The position numbers were made by a program, and so were the translations under genes. Below the pieces are notes generated by a model. That model saw only the letters and a program-made list of their open reading frames with translations, was not told the origin of the DNA and searched no databases. A DNA stretch of 64,000 nt. Origin: Diphasiastrum complanatum (taxonomy: Eukaryota; Streptophyta; Lycopodiopsida; Lycopodiales; Lycopodiaceae). The stretch lies in contig CM055103.1 of the NCBI GenBank assembly GCA_029204225.1, forward strand, positions 44,092,604-44,156,603, read 5' to 3'. Of the stretch, positions 22,051 through 33,570 are shown piece after piece (position 1 is the stretch's first letter; each line of letters opens with the position of its first letter).

Positions 22051-24061
22051 CTAGTTGAAAGATCTCATTAAGCTTGTAGCACCACGTAAAAAACCTTTTG
22101 CATGTTATATACTGCAAAGCCTTGACCTACTATTTCTATCTTATTTGATTTAATGCTACTAGGCGACATTTGATCTCCTCCCACCATAGAATCATAGCAC
22201 ATGCACAATTCTATATTGGTATACCATTGGGTTTGTTTCTCTAAATGCACAACTTGTGCTCCAACCAGCTTTCAGAACTCAACACCAACATATCACAAGC
22301 TAGAATCAAGTTGGCCACATTTACTTCTACACCAACTATAACATTAGGGTGACAATTGTGGCATTTGGAGGAATTAGGGATATTGTCGGGACAACTCGAG
22401 TTAGGGAAATGAAAATATGTGATTATTCAACACCTAAAAACTAAGCACAAATTTTGCTAGCCAACCAACCAACAAGGTGATGCCATCGTCGAGCACTATG
22501 AATGGAAGCTAGTTTACACCATCACTTCCAATGAGTAATTGTCTTCAAAAGATCCATAACAAGTAGTAGTAACAATACAAGGTGGGGAATACATTGCTTT
22601 GAAGATACAAAGAAGCAACACCTACAAAGGTGTTTTGGCTCACAACCACTCCCTAGGGACAAACAAATCCGAGTCTTCCTAGATATGCAATGAAGGACAA
22701 GAAAGAAGATATGCTAAATAGATTTGATCTACAACTGAAGTGGTGCATACACTTCTTATAGAAAAAACAAAGCTCCTCCAATACCATTTTGGTGCACCTC
22801 GAGAACTACAGGTCAACCCAAGGTTCCACTCACTTAAATGCACAAAAAATTGGCTTACCTTCAATACACATGACTTCAAAACCTTTGTTTGGTTATTGAT
22901 TTTGTCTAAAAAGGAGTAGATACAAATATGAATTTCAATCAAACCTTAGATAATTTCAATCCAAAATATGGGGACTCTTCAAACCTTATATTCAAACAAG
23001 CAGTAGGAATTTGCAAGGCCCTTATAGCTTCCTCAGTGAAAAGTTAAAACTAGAAATGATCCTTGCATAAGCTTCAGTTTAATACAAATAAGGAGTTATT
23101 TGAGGCCAATCACCGACAACAACTCTTGTTGCAATCAAATAGTATCATGCAACAATGGTGGGCTCCCAATACGTGAAAGTGGTTGAAATGTGACAAGAGA
23201 CCAAGTGGCTAAAGAAAACGTTCCACATCTTTGGGCCACAAGGTGTTGGCTACAGACTTCGTCCGTAGTCAAGCGACAAATACGGTGACCTTATCTACTA
23301 GATCAAGAAGCAACATGCAGGCTCCAAAAAATCAAACAACCTACAAGATCTAATCTTACCCTATGCTTGCCTACTCATACCGTTCTCTTTCATAAGACTC
23401 TAATTATCTATGCATGTTGATCTTCACTAGGCACAATGTTAAGGAGAAGGTAGATGTTTGGCAACGACTAGATTCCTAAATGGACATGTTGCATGGATGG
23501 TGGAACTACATCTGACTTGACAACTAATTTGATTATTATTGCACTAATCATTAAACTCACGTAATTTCTTTTTGGATGCCAATTATCTACAAAGTTCGAT
23601 GAATCAAAAAAATGACACACCACAGTTTTTTGATCTTTGAACTCCACTACTTTAAACAAGCTATTGCAATACCAATCAAATCAAAAAAATTTGCATGGGA
23701 ATTAGGCAATTTCAAAACTAAGAATACCCTTTGGAAGTAAAGCAAAAACTAACCATACTTGTGCCCGAAGCACACAAAGTAGTTATTTCAATAAACAAAT
23801 TTCAATATTCATTTACACACCCACATTAAAAACAATGTCGTAGCGCATGAGTATTAAGGTCATTTACAAGGCCATTTATGCCTCTATGACAACATGTAGC
23901 AATTGAGCACATTATTTCTCTCCAATAATGTTGTGTCACCCTATTTTTTGAAGTGATGCAATTAGGGTTTCCTAACAGGATCCTTTAAGGTTTTCCAAAG
24001 GACTACAAATAAGTATAAGAGACTTGTATATGAGCTTACATTATTGATATGCTTGGGCTGT
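22051..24061. other. Intergenic stretch, nothing recognised
   Basis: No conserved frame, RNA gene or terminal repeat could be supported on either strand. Confidence 0.5.
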
Positions 24062-24262
24062 TTGTGAAATGACTCGGTTACATTACCATTAGGACTTTGT
24101 CTATGACTATTGTGATGATCTTTAGTAATCTTGAAGGAGCATAGTCATTGATTTTTGTGAAATAGCTCGGTTACATTGCTTGTAAGACTTTGTCTATGAA
24201 TTTTTGTTGATGATCTTTAGAACTATCTTTGAGGAGATTGTGGCTCATTGATTTTTGCAATT
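24062..24262. repeat. Two-copy tandem duplication, about 95-100 bp
   Basis: The phrase GTGAAATGACTCGGTTACAT, then AGGACTTTGTCTATGA and GATGATCTTTAG, then a CATTGATTTTTG end, occurs from about 24065 and again from about 24158 with scattered changes. Non-coding. Confidence 0.7.
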
Positions 24263-24595
24263 TATGCTTTCTGTAAAGTGATATATTACTTAAGTCAAGA
24301 CTAAAAACTGAGGGGTAAGTCCTTGAGCCTCGATGAATCTCCGCTAAGCATGAGAATAATCCCATAAGCAAAGGGTGGTGGGCACCCATCTCTTTGCCTT
24401 ATTTGAGAGAAGTCCCACTCTGCATTGTTGTTACTTTCACTGTGTACTTGGCTCGAGGAGAGGTGTTACCAGCTCCTCCCTCTTGTATCCTCTAAAAAGT
24501 TGGCTCATTGGTGACTTTGGTGGGAAAATTAATCTTCTTGGCCTAAAGAATTCTCCAGATGAGTGTTTTTGGGTGACAAGTATCCGAGTCTGGTT

Positions 24596-25167
24596 GATTC
24601 AGTCCATAGAATCAATGAACCGTCAGCGATTCAGAACCGTCGTACAGTGAACCGTACGGTTCTTAAAAAATTTTGTCCAGAACCGTGGTGAACCGTATTG
24701 ATTGATTAATTAATTAATTTATTTATTTATTTTTAGTTTCCCCCCCAAAAATATGCAAAACAAAGGCCAAAAAAATCTGTGGAAGTCTGTGAATTCTGTG
24801 AAATCATCTGTAAAATCTGTCAATCATCTGTGAAATCATCTTATCATCGATTTATCTGTCAAATCATCTGTACATCATGTGAAATCTGTGAAATCTGTCA
24901 AATCAGTGATGATTTCAGATGATTTCACATCTGTCAAATCATCTGTATCATCTGTCAAATCATTTGTACTGTGTACATCATGTGAAATCTGTGAAATCTG
25001 TGTCATCTGTAAAATCTGTAAAATCTGTGAAATTTGGTATTCACAGATTGCACAGGTGATTTAGTAATTAATTAATTAATTATTTATTTATTTAATTAAA
25101 TAGAGGAACCGTACCACGGTTCCTCCCACGGTTCCCAGAACCCACGGTTCTGAGAACCGTGGGTTCT
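24596..25167. repeat. AACCGT/ACGGTT-rich foldback with TCTGTGAAA tandem core
   Basis: Both ends carry GATTCAGTC or its inverse next to AGAATC/GGTTCTA and several AACCGT...ACGGTT palindromes (24616-24665 and 25108-25162). Inside lie two similar TTAATTAATT...TTATTTATTT blocks (about 24700-24735 and 25065-25100). They enclose roughly 260 bp of degenerate 9-10 bp repeats of TCTGT(G/C)AAATCA (24770-25035). Looks like a MITE-like or foldback element that captured or grew a microsatellite core. No credible coding. Confidence 0.6.
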
Positions 25168-26353
25168 ATGATTCAGTCATATGTAGACTTTTTCTCTCCT
25201 CTAAAAGGGCTGCAAGTTGTCATTGGCCCTTCGTTTTTTGTATCAGCGATTTGACCCCAATTCTAGTATATTTATCAAAGTCATTCATATAGTGGCTTAT
25301 GATTTAAAATATTCCTGTGTTCTCTGTAAGAACAGATAAATTCTTTCCAAGAATCAAGATGTAACCATGCATGCATATATCTTAGAAAATACATTGATTT
25401 TTTCAAGGTTTAAGAATCCCTAATCACCACTTTATCAGGCTGCAACCATCGGGGAATTAACAAAACATATTCTCATTAATCATGTACTGCTTATTGTACA
25501 CACTTCAGTGCACTTATTTGAAACAATCAAGGTCATCTTTCTTTGTTCCGTAGGTTGAAAACAATGACACAAACGTATCTTGCAATCAAGCAGAAGATAG
25601 AAAGTTGAGGTGGAGGTGCACACCATATGTTAAACATAGATCTATGATATTGTCGTGATTTAGAGCTCCGAAGTATCTTGAGTCCAGGCAATTTACCCAA
25701 TAATCAAGCACATATGAAATTCTTTAGCATGTACAGAATATGCTCCAACAGTCTTCCTATCAAGATTTGTGCCTGAAAATTCCTCTTGGTCTCATGCACT
25801 AGAATATGAAACAACAGACTTGCGCCATCCAAGAAATTTGCTTGATCTAACCTTTTATGAGTAGCATTTTCCAAAATTGACATAATTGAATTGGCCGTCG
25901 GTGTTCACTATCCATGCTAGTAAGGATGGAATCTTAGTTTGCCTACTTTTGAGGGTAAATGCCCTTAGTGGTGACTGCTCGAGGCTATATAATTATGCCA
26001 AGCATTGAGAGAGGATCCATTCATGGAGAAGCACTTCCAAGTGGATTGTAAGCTATGGGCAAGTGTGGATCTACTATGGGCAAGTCTAGAGCTGAACTAC
26101 TATGCGAAGTGATCCTCACAAATGAGCATCTACGGCACGAGATGCAGGTGTTTAACTCATGGGTTCAAGCTCAGAGATGGCTGAGGTCTCGGGCTTGGAA
26201 GAAGCTCTAGGAGGGAACTTACAATCGGGTGTGAGTCTGCTAGCAATCTCTTTTATGTTTTAAATCATGCATGTTGATTCATGGTGATGGCATAACAAAC
26301 AAAGAAGCTTCGCAACCAGGTTTGCTTCAGATCTTACCTTTGTGTTATTTCAG
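25168..26353. other. Mostly unassigned; possible LTR remnant at the right end
   Basis: No gene seen. The stretch ends at a primer-binding-site-like sequence, so its last few hundred bases may be a decayed LTR, but no left boundary was found. Confidence 0.35.
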
Positions 26354-26540
26354 TTGGTATCAAAGCCAACTTTGTTACTTTATGTGTCAGATGAGTTAGA
26401 ATTCGGAATGCAACCCAGCGAATTGGAACATTACCCAACTTTACACACAACATGGCTGGTTCTAACGATTCTCGAGAAGTTGCTCAAGTGTTTTACCAAA
26501 ATGATTGAAAGTCTGCATAGATCACTTATATAGTTTCTAG
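26354..26540 (+). mobile_element. Possible retroelement start: PBS-like site and short gag-like frame
   Basis: TTGGTATCAAAGCC (26354-26367) is close to the initiator tRNA-Met primer-binding consensus TGGTATCAGAGCC. About 85 bp later ATGGCTGGTTCTAACGATTC could open a gag, but the frame decays quickly. Low support. Confidence 0.35.
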
Positions 26541-27414
26541 CGATCTCAACCACTGAAATAGCACAGAACGTAGTCTTAGAACAGGACTTTGTTACATATA
26601 TATTCTTCTGGCAGAGGAAGATGCTGCCACCTTTGGTACAATGTTTCTAGCCCAGCATTTCAATTTGGCCAATTTGCCAATTTTGAACCCAGCTGGAGTC
26701 GGGTCCCAAATTTTCAAATCAAAAATTGGTCAGCATTTGAAATTATTATGTCAGATATATGTTAGAACTCTCAGGTAACTGTAGGTTGTAGTCTGTAATA
26801 AAAAAGCAAGTACTCTATTCACTGTTATTGTGTGATCAATGATCATGTACCGATGAATGTTCGCAATACTGACAAATCTGAAAACTTTTCTGAACTCTGA
26901 AGCAAATTCTCCTATTCTAACCAGTTCGATTAGTTTTGAACTGGAATAGAGAGATTCATTCACCAACAAACTGTTATTCGAGGAAACATTGCTGTTTGGT
27001 AACTTTCCAATTAACCTTTTGATCTTATCCGAATCCTAAATATGAAAACCTGGTAACAAGAGCTGCAATCAAGAGCATTTGGAATAACCATACATTTCCA
27101 GTACCTGAGAAAAAAGCAGGCGTTGATGAGCTGAAAGTGGGAGGTAGAGTCATGATATACTGCACAAGGTCACTTCATGCTATCACCATCTCTTTTGCAT
27201 ACCCTGACAGCAGGGACTGTGTGTCTCATGAATAGCCGCTTTCCTCCATAACTTACGAAACCTTAACAAGCCTTGCTCTTGATTTTTCAATAAGGGCTTT
27301 TCCCATATCAAAATAGGAGTAAAAATGGCTCATGACTATGTGCAAACTCTTGTTTTCTCTATGTCACATTTTTCAAATGAGTGCCAGAACTCACAGAACT
27401 TAATGATAATCTAA
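26541..27414. other. Region 3' of the second PPR gene, nothing recognised
   Basis: AT-rich sequence without a supported gene or repeat; the right end should include the 3' UTR of the minus-strand PPR gene. Confidence 0.45.
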
Positions 27415-30400
27415 TTAATTATGCAACTGAACCCAGCTCTGCCGACCAATTTGTGAATGTGTTTTTGTTGTAGTTTCCTGAAAGATTGTTGTAGCATCTG
27501 CCTTGCCAGCAGCAGCATAAACGTTAGATAAAAGAACATAGCCTGGTGCATTTCCAGGGTCAAGTCTAAAGATATGCTCTGCTGCACGTTCACCCATTTG
27601 CACATTACCATAATTTCTGCAAGAACCCAGCAAGGTTACCCATAAAGAACTATCAGGTCTACACGGCATCTTCATGATAATGTCCTCTGCCTCAATAAGG
27701 CAGCCTGAACGAGCAAGGAGGTCAACCATGCAGCTGTAGTGCTCCATTGTTGCTTGAATGCCATACATTGGACTCATGGACTCAAAAAAGTAGCTGCCTT
27801 CATTGACTAGACCAGTATGACTAAATGCTGATAAAAGAGAAACGAAAATACCGGCATCTATATCTACATCTTCTTGGCACATTTTCTCAAAAAGCTGCTC
27901 GGCTTCATTGCCAAGCCCGTGAACTGCATATCCCATAATCATGGCACTCCAAGAGACGACATTGTGTGTGGGCATGTTGTTAAAGACTCTGCAAGCATCC
28001 ACTATGCTGCCACATTTAGAATACATGTCAACAAGGGAACTTCCAACAAACATGTCAGAGTCCAGCCCTTGCCGAATGACTTGCGCATGAACAAGCCTTC
28101 CTTCCTGAAAAGCAGCCTGACTGGCACATGCATTCAAAACTGCAACATAAGTTATGTTATCTGGCTCCACTTGTTCTTGCAGCATTTGCTGAAATGATTC
28201 CAAGGCCTTCTCTCCCTGACCAAACTTAACAAAACCCAGGATCATTGCACTCCATGTAATAACATCATGCACCCGAAACTTCTTGAACACTTTGTGTGCT
28301 TCATCAATACAACCACATTTAATGTACATGTCAACTAAGCAACTTCTGACAAAAATATTGGATTCAATCCCATTTTTGATAACTTGTGCATGGACAAGTT
28401 TTCCCTCCTCGAGTGCCTTAATGCTAGCACATGCCTTAAGAACTCCAACAAACGTGACTGTGTCCGGTTCTAACATATCTTGCTGCATATGCTGAAAAAG
28501 TTCTAGTGCTTTCCGCCCCTGCCCACACTTGGCATAACCCCCAAGCAAGGCACTCCAAGATACGACATTGCGTACGGGCATATTGTTAAACACTCGACAT
28601 GCGTCGTCTATGCTTCCACATTTAGCATACATATCAACAATAGAACTCCCTACAAAGACGTCCAATTCCAGCCCTTTTCTAATAATTTGTGCATGAACAA
28701 GCTTGCCCTCCTCAAGTGCCATCATACTTGCACATGCATTTAACACCCCGACAAAAGTGTTGACATTAGGTTCCACCCCTTCTTGTTGCATGTGTTGAAA
28801 TAATTCCAGTGCCTTCTCACCATGGCCGCAATTAACAAACCCTATAATCATTGCACTCCAAGAGACCACATCATGAACAGGCAGGTCATTAAAAACCTTA
28901 CAAGCATCTACAATTCTCCCACATTTTGTATACATGTCAACCAAGGAACTCCCAACATAGCTGTCAAATTGCAGCCCCATTGAAGTTACTTGCTCATGAA
29001 CAAGCTTACCATACTCCAGTGCTTCCAAACCACTGCAAGCATTCAGAACTCCTGAAAAAGTGAAAGCATCTGGTTCTATTTTTTCGTCCCGCATTTGGTC
29101 GTATAGTTCTAATGCCATGCGTGGCATCTCACATTTGACATACCCCATAATCATCGTATTCCAGGAAACAACGTCACGTGTGGGCATGCCACTAAATACT
29201 TTGTAAGCCTCCGCTATGCTCCCACATTTAGCATACATGTCAACCAGGCTATTTCCTACGAAGATATCTGAGTCCCAGCCAGTTTGAATTATTTGTGCAT
29301 GGGCGTCCCTTCCCTCTTCCAGTGCTGTCAGATTGGCGCACGCCTTAAGAATCGCAACAAAAGTGAAGTTATCTGGTTTTGCATCTTCTCTCTGCATGGT
29401 CTGAAAAAGTTCCATCGCCCTGATGTATTGGCGGTCGTTCACATACTTTATAATTCTCACATTCCAAGAAAAGGCACTTGATGGAATTGTACCTGGTGCC
29501 AGTGTAGATAACTCTGTGTTCACCCATTGAGGAGTTGATGGATTTTCTACCCAAAGCGCTTCCTGTGTCTGCTTGTGTTTGAAATCTGGGTACCTATCGT
29601 TTCTCTGGTTACATCAATCCAGACCCAGCTGATCAATCAGCTCACAGACGAGACTCTCCAGAGACAAACAGAAAGGAGTTACACTTCATGGGGGGAACTT
29701 CACCTTATTAGGTCTGTGATCCCACCAACTGGAAGGATCCGAAAATAACCGTCTCCAAAGTTTCTCTGTGCTTTTCTTTCTGACCTCTACACAGGAAAGC
29801 AAAGCTTTAAATCAGTATGATAAAGAAAGACAATACACGTGCTGAAGAATAGCTATGCACTTTCTAGCTTCTTTCGTCTCTTGTGTGTGTGTGTGTGTGT
29901 GTTTAGATAAAAAGAATATACATGCAACAAGAAAAGCAAGGGATCCATATTAAAACCATAGTATAGAACTCAAAAAATCAAAATCTTGTCCAGGCAGCAC
30001 TACTTTATGTCTCATCAGTACTCAAACATAAGTTGCTATCTGGGTTTGGAAAGAATCTGGATTCTCTAGCGTGGACCCAATGCTGGGTAAGAAGCAAACA
30101 ATCAACAAGAAAAACTTAAAAACAAAACGAAAAGAACCAAGAAAACTAAAAGCAAAATCAGGGAAGTTGATGAGTGTCCAATACATCGAAAGCCTCTCAG
30201 TGGTTTAAGTATACCGTCTCGATACGATGCCAAAAAGACGATTTAAATGCAAATACAATTCTTAGAACTCTAGATTACAGAGAAATGGATAACGCAACTG
30301 ATACTCCTAAGTGCATTATGCTGGTTAGAATCAGGAAAAATTCCAGTGAAATGGATAACACAACTGACATTCCTAATTGCATTATGCCGGTTACAATGAG

Positions 30401-30598
30401 AGAAAATTCAAGCTACTGAGCGCATAACATTTGCCAATGATACTTTTTCTGCTCAGAATCGCATGTTACTGACTAAAAAAGGAGGTAAAAGGGAAAAGAA
30501 GAAGTACCACTTCCAACAAGATGTGCTGTTGATGGTGAATATGTGGAAGACATGAATGGAGAACCCAAATGCGAGAAAAGGCGAGAGCAAGCAGCCAT
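27415..30598 (-). CDS. PDF-motif/PPR fusion protein, PLS class, E type (three exons, 787 aa)
   Basis: Exons on the minus strand: 30598-30508, 29786-29704, 29604-27415. Phases 1 and 0 close exactly with GT-AG introns, giving 788 codons with the stop. Residues 1-30 (MAACSRLFSHLGSPFMSS...) are Ser/Ala-rich with Arg and no acidic residue, a good organellar transit peptide. One PDF motif follows: KLWRRLFSDPSSWWDHRPNK ending at 58, PDF at 64-66, EALW at 73-76, W at 85. From about 104 come repeated PLS triplets of about 101 residues (LKACANLTALEEGRDAHAQI, SLVDMYAKCGSI, VVSWSAMI). The C-terminus has E1 (LLGSCRNYGNVQMGERAAEH, LLSNVYAAAGK) and a shortened E2 ending GRQSWVQLHN. No DYW domain. Exon 2 is 83 nt, the same as exon 2 of the other PDF-PPR gene. 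Likely binds organellar RNA; any editing would need a deaminase in trans. Confidence 0.9.
29882..29902. repeat. (TG)n microsatellite in intron 1 of the PDF-PPR gene
   Basis: About 21 bp of TG repeats within the 721 bp first intron (29787-30507). Confidence 0.85.
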
Positions 30599-31065
30599 GA
30601 CTTCAGTAGAGGAGCGTCTCTTCCTAGACTAGCAATTTGTGATCAGATTTGCAAACAATAGGCAAGAATCTGTAACCCTTGGCTGAGGGCAAGCCTGATC
30701 TGTGAAATTCTTTTGCATGTCCCACCTCACCAAAAAGCTTCAAATGGAGTGAAGGTTCAGATTTTATGGGCAATCACAGCCCAAATGTGAGAAATTTAAA
30801 GAAAAGTTACTCCAAAGAATGAGCCCACAAACCAAAGATGTGGGCCAATTCTTCCCAATATTGAGAAGAATTTTTTTTTTGGGTGAGAAGGTGCCATGTG
30901 GAATCGAGCGTTTAGGTTTGGTAGTATAATCGCTTATTATATAGTGTATCAAGTTCAGGGGAAAGTTTTAGGTCTAAGGTGCTCAAGCACGAGGCTAAAG
31001 GTGGCTTTTCTATGTGAAATCAGGTGTGATGATGTTTTTTTTGTAGACAACTAGGACAACTATGA
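30599..31065. other. Upstream region of the minus-strand PDF-PPR gene
   Basis: The 5' flank of the gene starting at 30598. No motif is firm enough to name as a promoter element. Confidence 0.4.
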
Positions 31066-31106
31066 GTTTACACAACCTTTCGCACATGCAAAAGGTTGTG
31101 TAAAAC
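31066..31106. other. Short perfect-stem hairpin
   Basis: GTTTACACAACCTTT (31066-31080) pairs with AAAGGTTGTGTAAAAC (31091-31106) around a 10 nt loop, with one bulged A. No T-tract follows. It lies about 470 bp upstream of the minus-strand PPR gene; function unknown. Confidence 0.6.
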
Positions 31107-31239
31107 ATGAGTTAACGTGTTTCTCAAGATCCTCTTGGTGAGGTTACACTCATTCTTTCACAAAATCACACAATCTGATTTCATGATTGTATATAGTTTT
31201 TCGTGTTTTTTCATGTGAGTATAAAGGGTGTAAAAAATG

Positions 31240-31242
<3 letters not shown>

Positions 31243-31282
<40 letters not shown>
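31243..31282. repeat. (GA)20 microsatellite
   Basis: Perfect 40 bp GA tract followed by a short (AC)n. Confidence 0.95.
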
Positions 31283-31285
<3 letters not shown>

Positions 31286-31849
31286 CACACACACACATAC
31301 ACTCTCATAAACACCCTCTTTATGTTGTAACTCACTAGAAAGGGGCTTTGTAGTAAAAATCAAATAAACCAGAAAGGCCTCTATAAAAACTCAAAGGAAA
31401 ACGACACCAAAATTGATCGCAATTAGCCTTCTACATAAGGAAATCATCATGAGAATGATGGATACAGAATCTAAATGCAAATACTTGTTGCCCTTACTAA
31501 GGTTACACATATGTCAATTACATCACATATTCGCCGCCCGTGTGATACTATATGTGTAGTTGCATTTGCAACAACTATTTGATGCGATAAAAGGCCATAT
31601 GCACGACAAGGTATTCGAGCCTACGTAATCAATCTAAAGACATTTGGTACATTGGCACCTCAAATGGAGCTTGGGACAACCAACTTAGATTCTTGTGTTC
31701 AACAATTTGCCTAATCATCCAACCATCTACACATAAAGGCTAATATGCAAGCTAGCACTAATATCTACACACTTGTAATTGCCAAGAAAAAGGATGAATT
31801 TGGTTCTTGTCAACCAGGTCGGTAGAGAGATATAGCAAAAAGATGCTAA

Positions 31850-32265
31850 ATCTATTGATACACCAATGGAGTCAAATGTGAAGCTCACTATAAGAGGTAA
31901 TGAAAGATCCTTCGAGGACATTACTCTCTATAGGAAGCTAGTTGGTTCACTCATATATCTAACCATCACAAGACCTGATCTTCGCTATTGTGCTGGTAGA
32001 TCAAGTCAATTTATGCATGACCCTAGCTAGTGTGGAGCATTGGAAGCTAGGCAAGAGAGTATTGCGGTACATCTTGGGTTCTAGAGATTTTGGCATTGTT
32101 TATAGAGGATCACCACCTAAATTGTATGGATTTTCAGCTGGAGATCAAATGAATAGAAAATCCATAAGTGCACATGCTATTTTCATAGGTGATGGAGATA
32201 TCTCATGGATGTCGAAGAAACAAGCAACAATCTCATTATCATCTAGTGAGGCCGAACCCTAACTT
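31850..32265 (+). pseudogene. Ty1/copia RT end and RNase H fragment
   Basis: Plus frames read TPMESNVKLTI, LYRKLVGSLIYLTITRPDL (about 31928-31984), then HWKLGKRVLRYILGSRDFGI (about 32038), and WMSKKQATISLSSSEAE (32208-32258). These are the copia signatures YR.LVGSL.YL..TRPD, HW...KR.LRY..GT.D.G and W.SKKQ..VSLSS.EAEY. Broken by stops and truncated on both sides. Confidence 0.85.
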
Positions 32266-32388
32266 CATGCACAAAGGAGATGCTTTGGATCAAAAGGATG
32301 GTAATGGATATCAACTTATTGGATTTTCTGCATCCAAATTTAGCCAAGATCTTGTTGATCCATTAAGCGTGTTTTGGATCTGAATTTC

Positions 32389-32860
32389 TTACAATAGTTT
32401 GATCTTGGATCCATAGGTGAATCTATGGTTTTGCAATCTTCCATGCCATACTTGTGAAGTACATCGATTAGATATTATCTTTGCAGGCTTATAGTGATTC
32501 TTCCGATCATTTTTGTCTCTTGTGATCTCTATGCCAAGTAGGCAGTGTATTGGGCCTAAATTAGTCATTTCGAATCCCTTAAAAAGTAATGCTTTAGTCT
32601 CATGCAATAGCTAATTTGAGCTGCTCATGATTAGAAAATCATCGACATAAAGTGCTATTATGACAAAGCTTGAGCCTCTATATTGTAGATACACATTAGA
32701 ATTTGCATAACTGGAAGCAAATTGATGTTGTGACAATAATAGATTGATTATTTCAAACCAGGCTCCAAGAACTTGCTTTAACCCATAGAGGGCCTTCTAC
32801 AATTTGCAAATTTTATGCTCTTGAACTTGAAAGACGTAACCTAATTTTCTATTTTTAGAG
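32389..32860 (-). pseudogene. Ty1/copia RT fragment, tail-to-tail with the previous one
   Basis: Minus frames read KALYGLKQVLGAWFEIIN (about 32795), YANSNVYL, FVIIALYVDDFLIMSSSN (about 32680-32630, YVDD catalytic box intact), then LFKGFEMTNLGPIHCLLGIE (about 32585). This is the copia RT palm from KALYGLKQ to FEM.DLG...FLGIE. It points toward the plus-strand RNase H fragment at 31850-32265. Confidence 0.87.
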
Positions 32861-33015
32861 TACCAATCACTTGATTAAGATCTTTTTCTGAAGTTAAAAT
32901 CTGATTGATATCAAGTGATAAAATTTTTACATGTCAGATCAGGGAATAGGTGAAAAAATCTAGATCCAATCTCATTGTCCATTACCTATTTTGTGTTCTG
33001 AAGTAATTCGTAAGA

Positions 33016-33570
33016 ATGGCAAATTTCGATTCTGAACCTCAAGTTCAGTTATCCCAACGTCCTATTGTTAGAAGAACTCCTCGTTTAGAATTGCCAAAGT
33101 ACAATGGATTATCTGATCCAATTAGATTCCTCAAAATTTTTATCAAATCATGCGAAGTCTATGGTGAAGTAATCCAAAGGATAAACTTAAATTATTTCTC
33201 CCTTAACTAAAGTGCACAAGATTGGTTTTACAATCAAGACATGATTGAACGTTTAGATTGGGAAGTAGTAAAAGCTGCTTTCATTACGAGATTTAAGCCC
33301 AAGAAATTTTTGGACGATCCTTTCCTACTTCTAAGTAAAATCAAAATGGAAAAGAATGAGAGGGTACGAGATTATATTGAGCGTATCAAACATCTAAGAT
33401 TAGAATGTGAACCATATCTCATCAACAATGAAGCTATGATAATGTGGTTCTTAGCAGGTCTCTCGAAGAGGATCCGACGTGAACTTAAACGTCGAGGAAA
33501 TTACATGTCATTGCAACATGCAATGGATGATGCAATACGTGAAGAGGATGAGGATTCCGGTGATGTAGCG
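33016..33570 (+). pseudogene. Ty3/gypsy gag fragment
   Basis: Starts MANFDSEPQVQLSQRP; gag core includes RLELPKYNGLSDPIRFLKIF, a stop at 33208, then WEVVKAAFITRFKPKKF, VRDYIERIKHLRLECEPYL and MIMWFLAGLSKRIRRELKRR. Ends abruptly after AMDDAIREEDED where an opposite-strand gypsy end abuts it. Related to the gag at 35711-36157. Confidence 0.85.

Noticed and set aside
24879-25064. Short frame of repeated VKSVKS/CEICEIC
   Set aside because: Translation of the TCTGTGAAA repeat core; not a gene.
27415-29523. Intronless PPR gene starting at 29523
   Set aside because: The codon is GTG; the frame extends upstream through the PDF motif to an acceptor at 29605, with two more exons.
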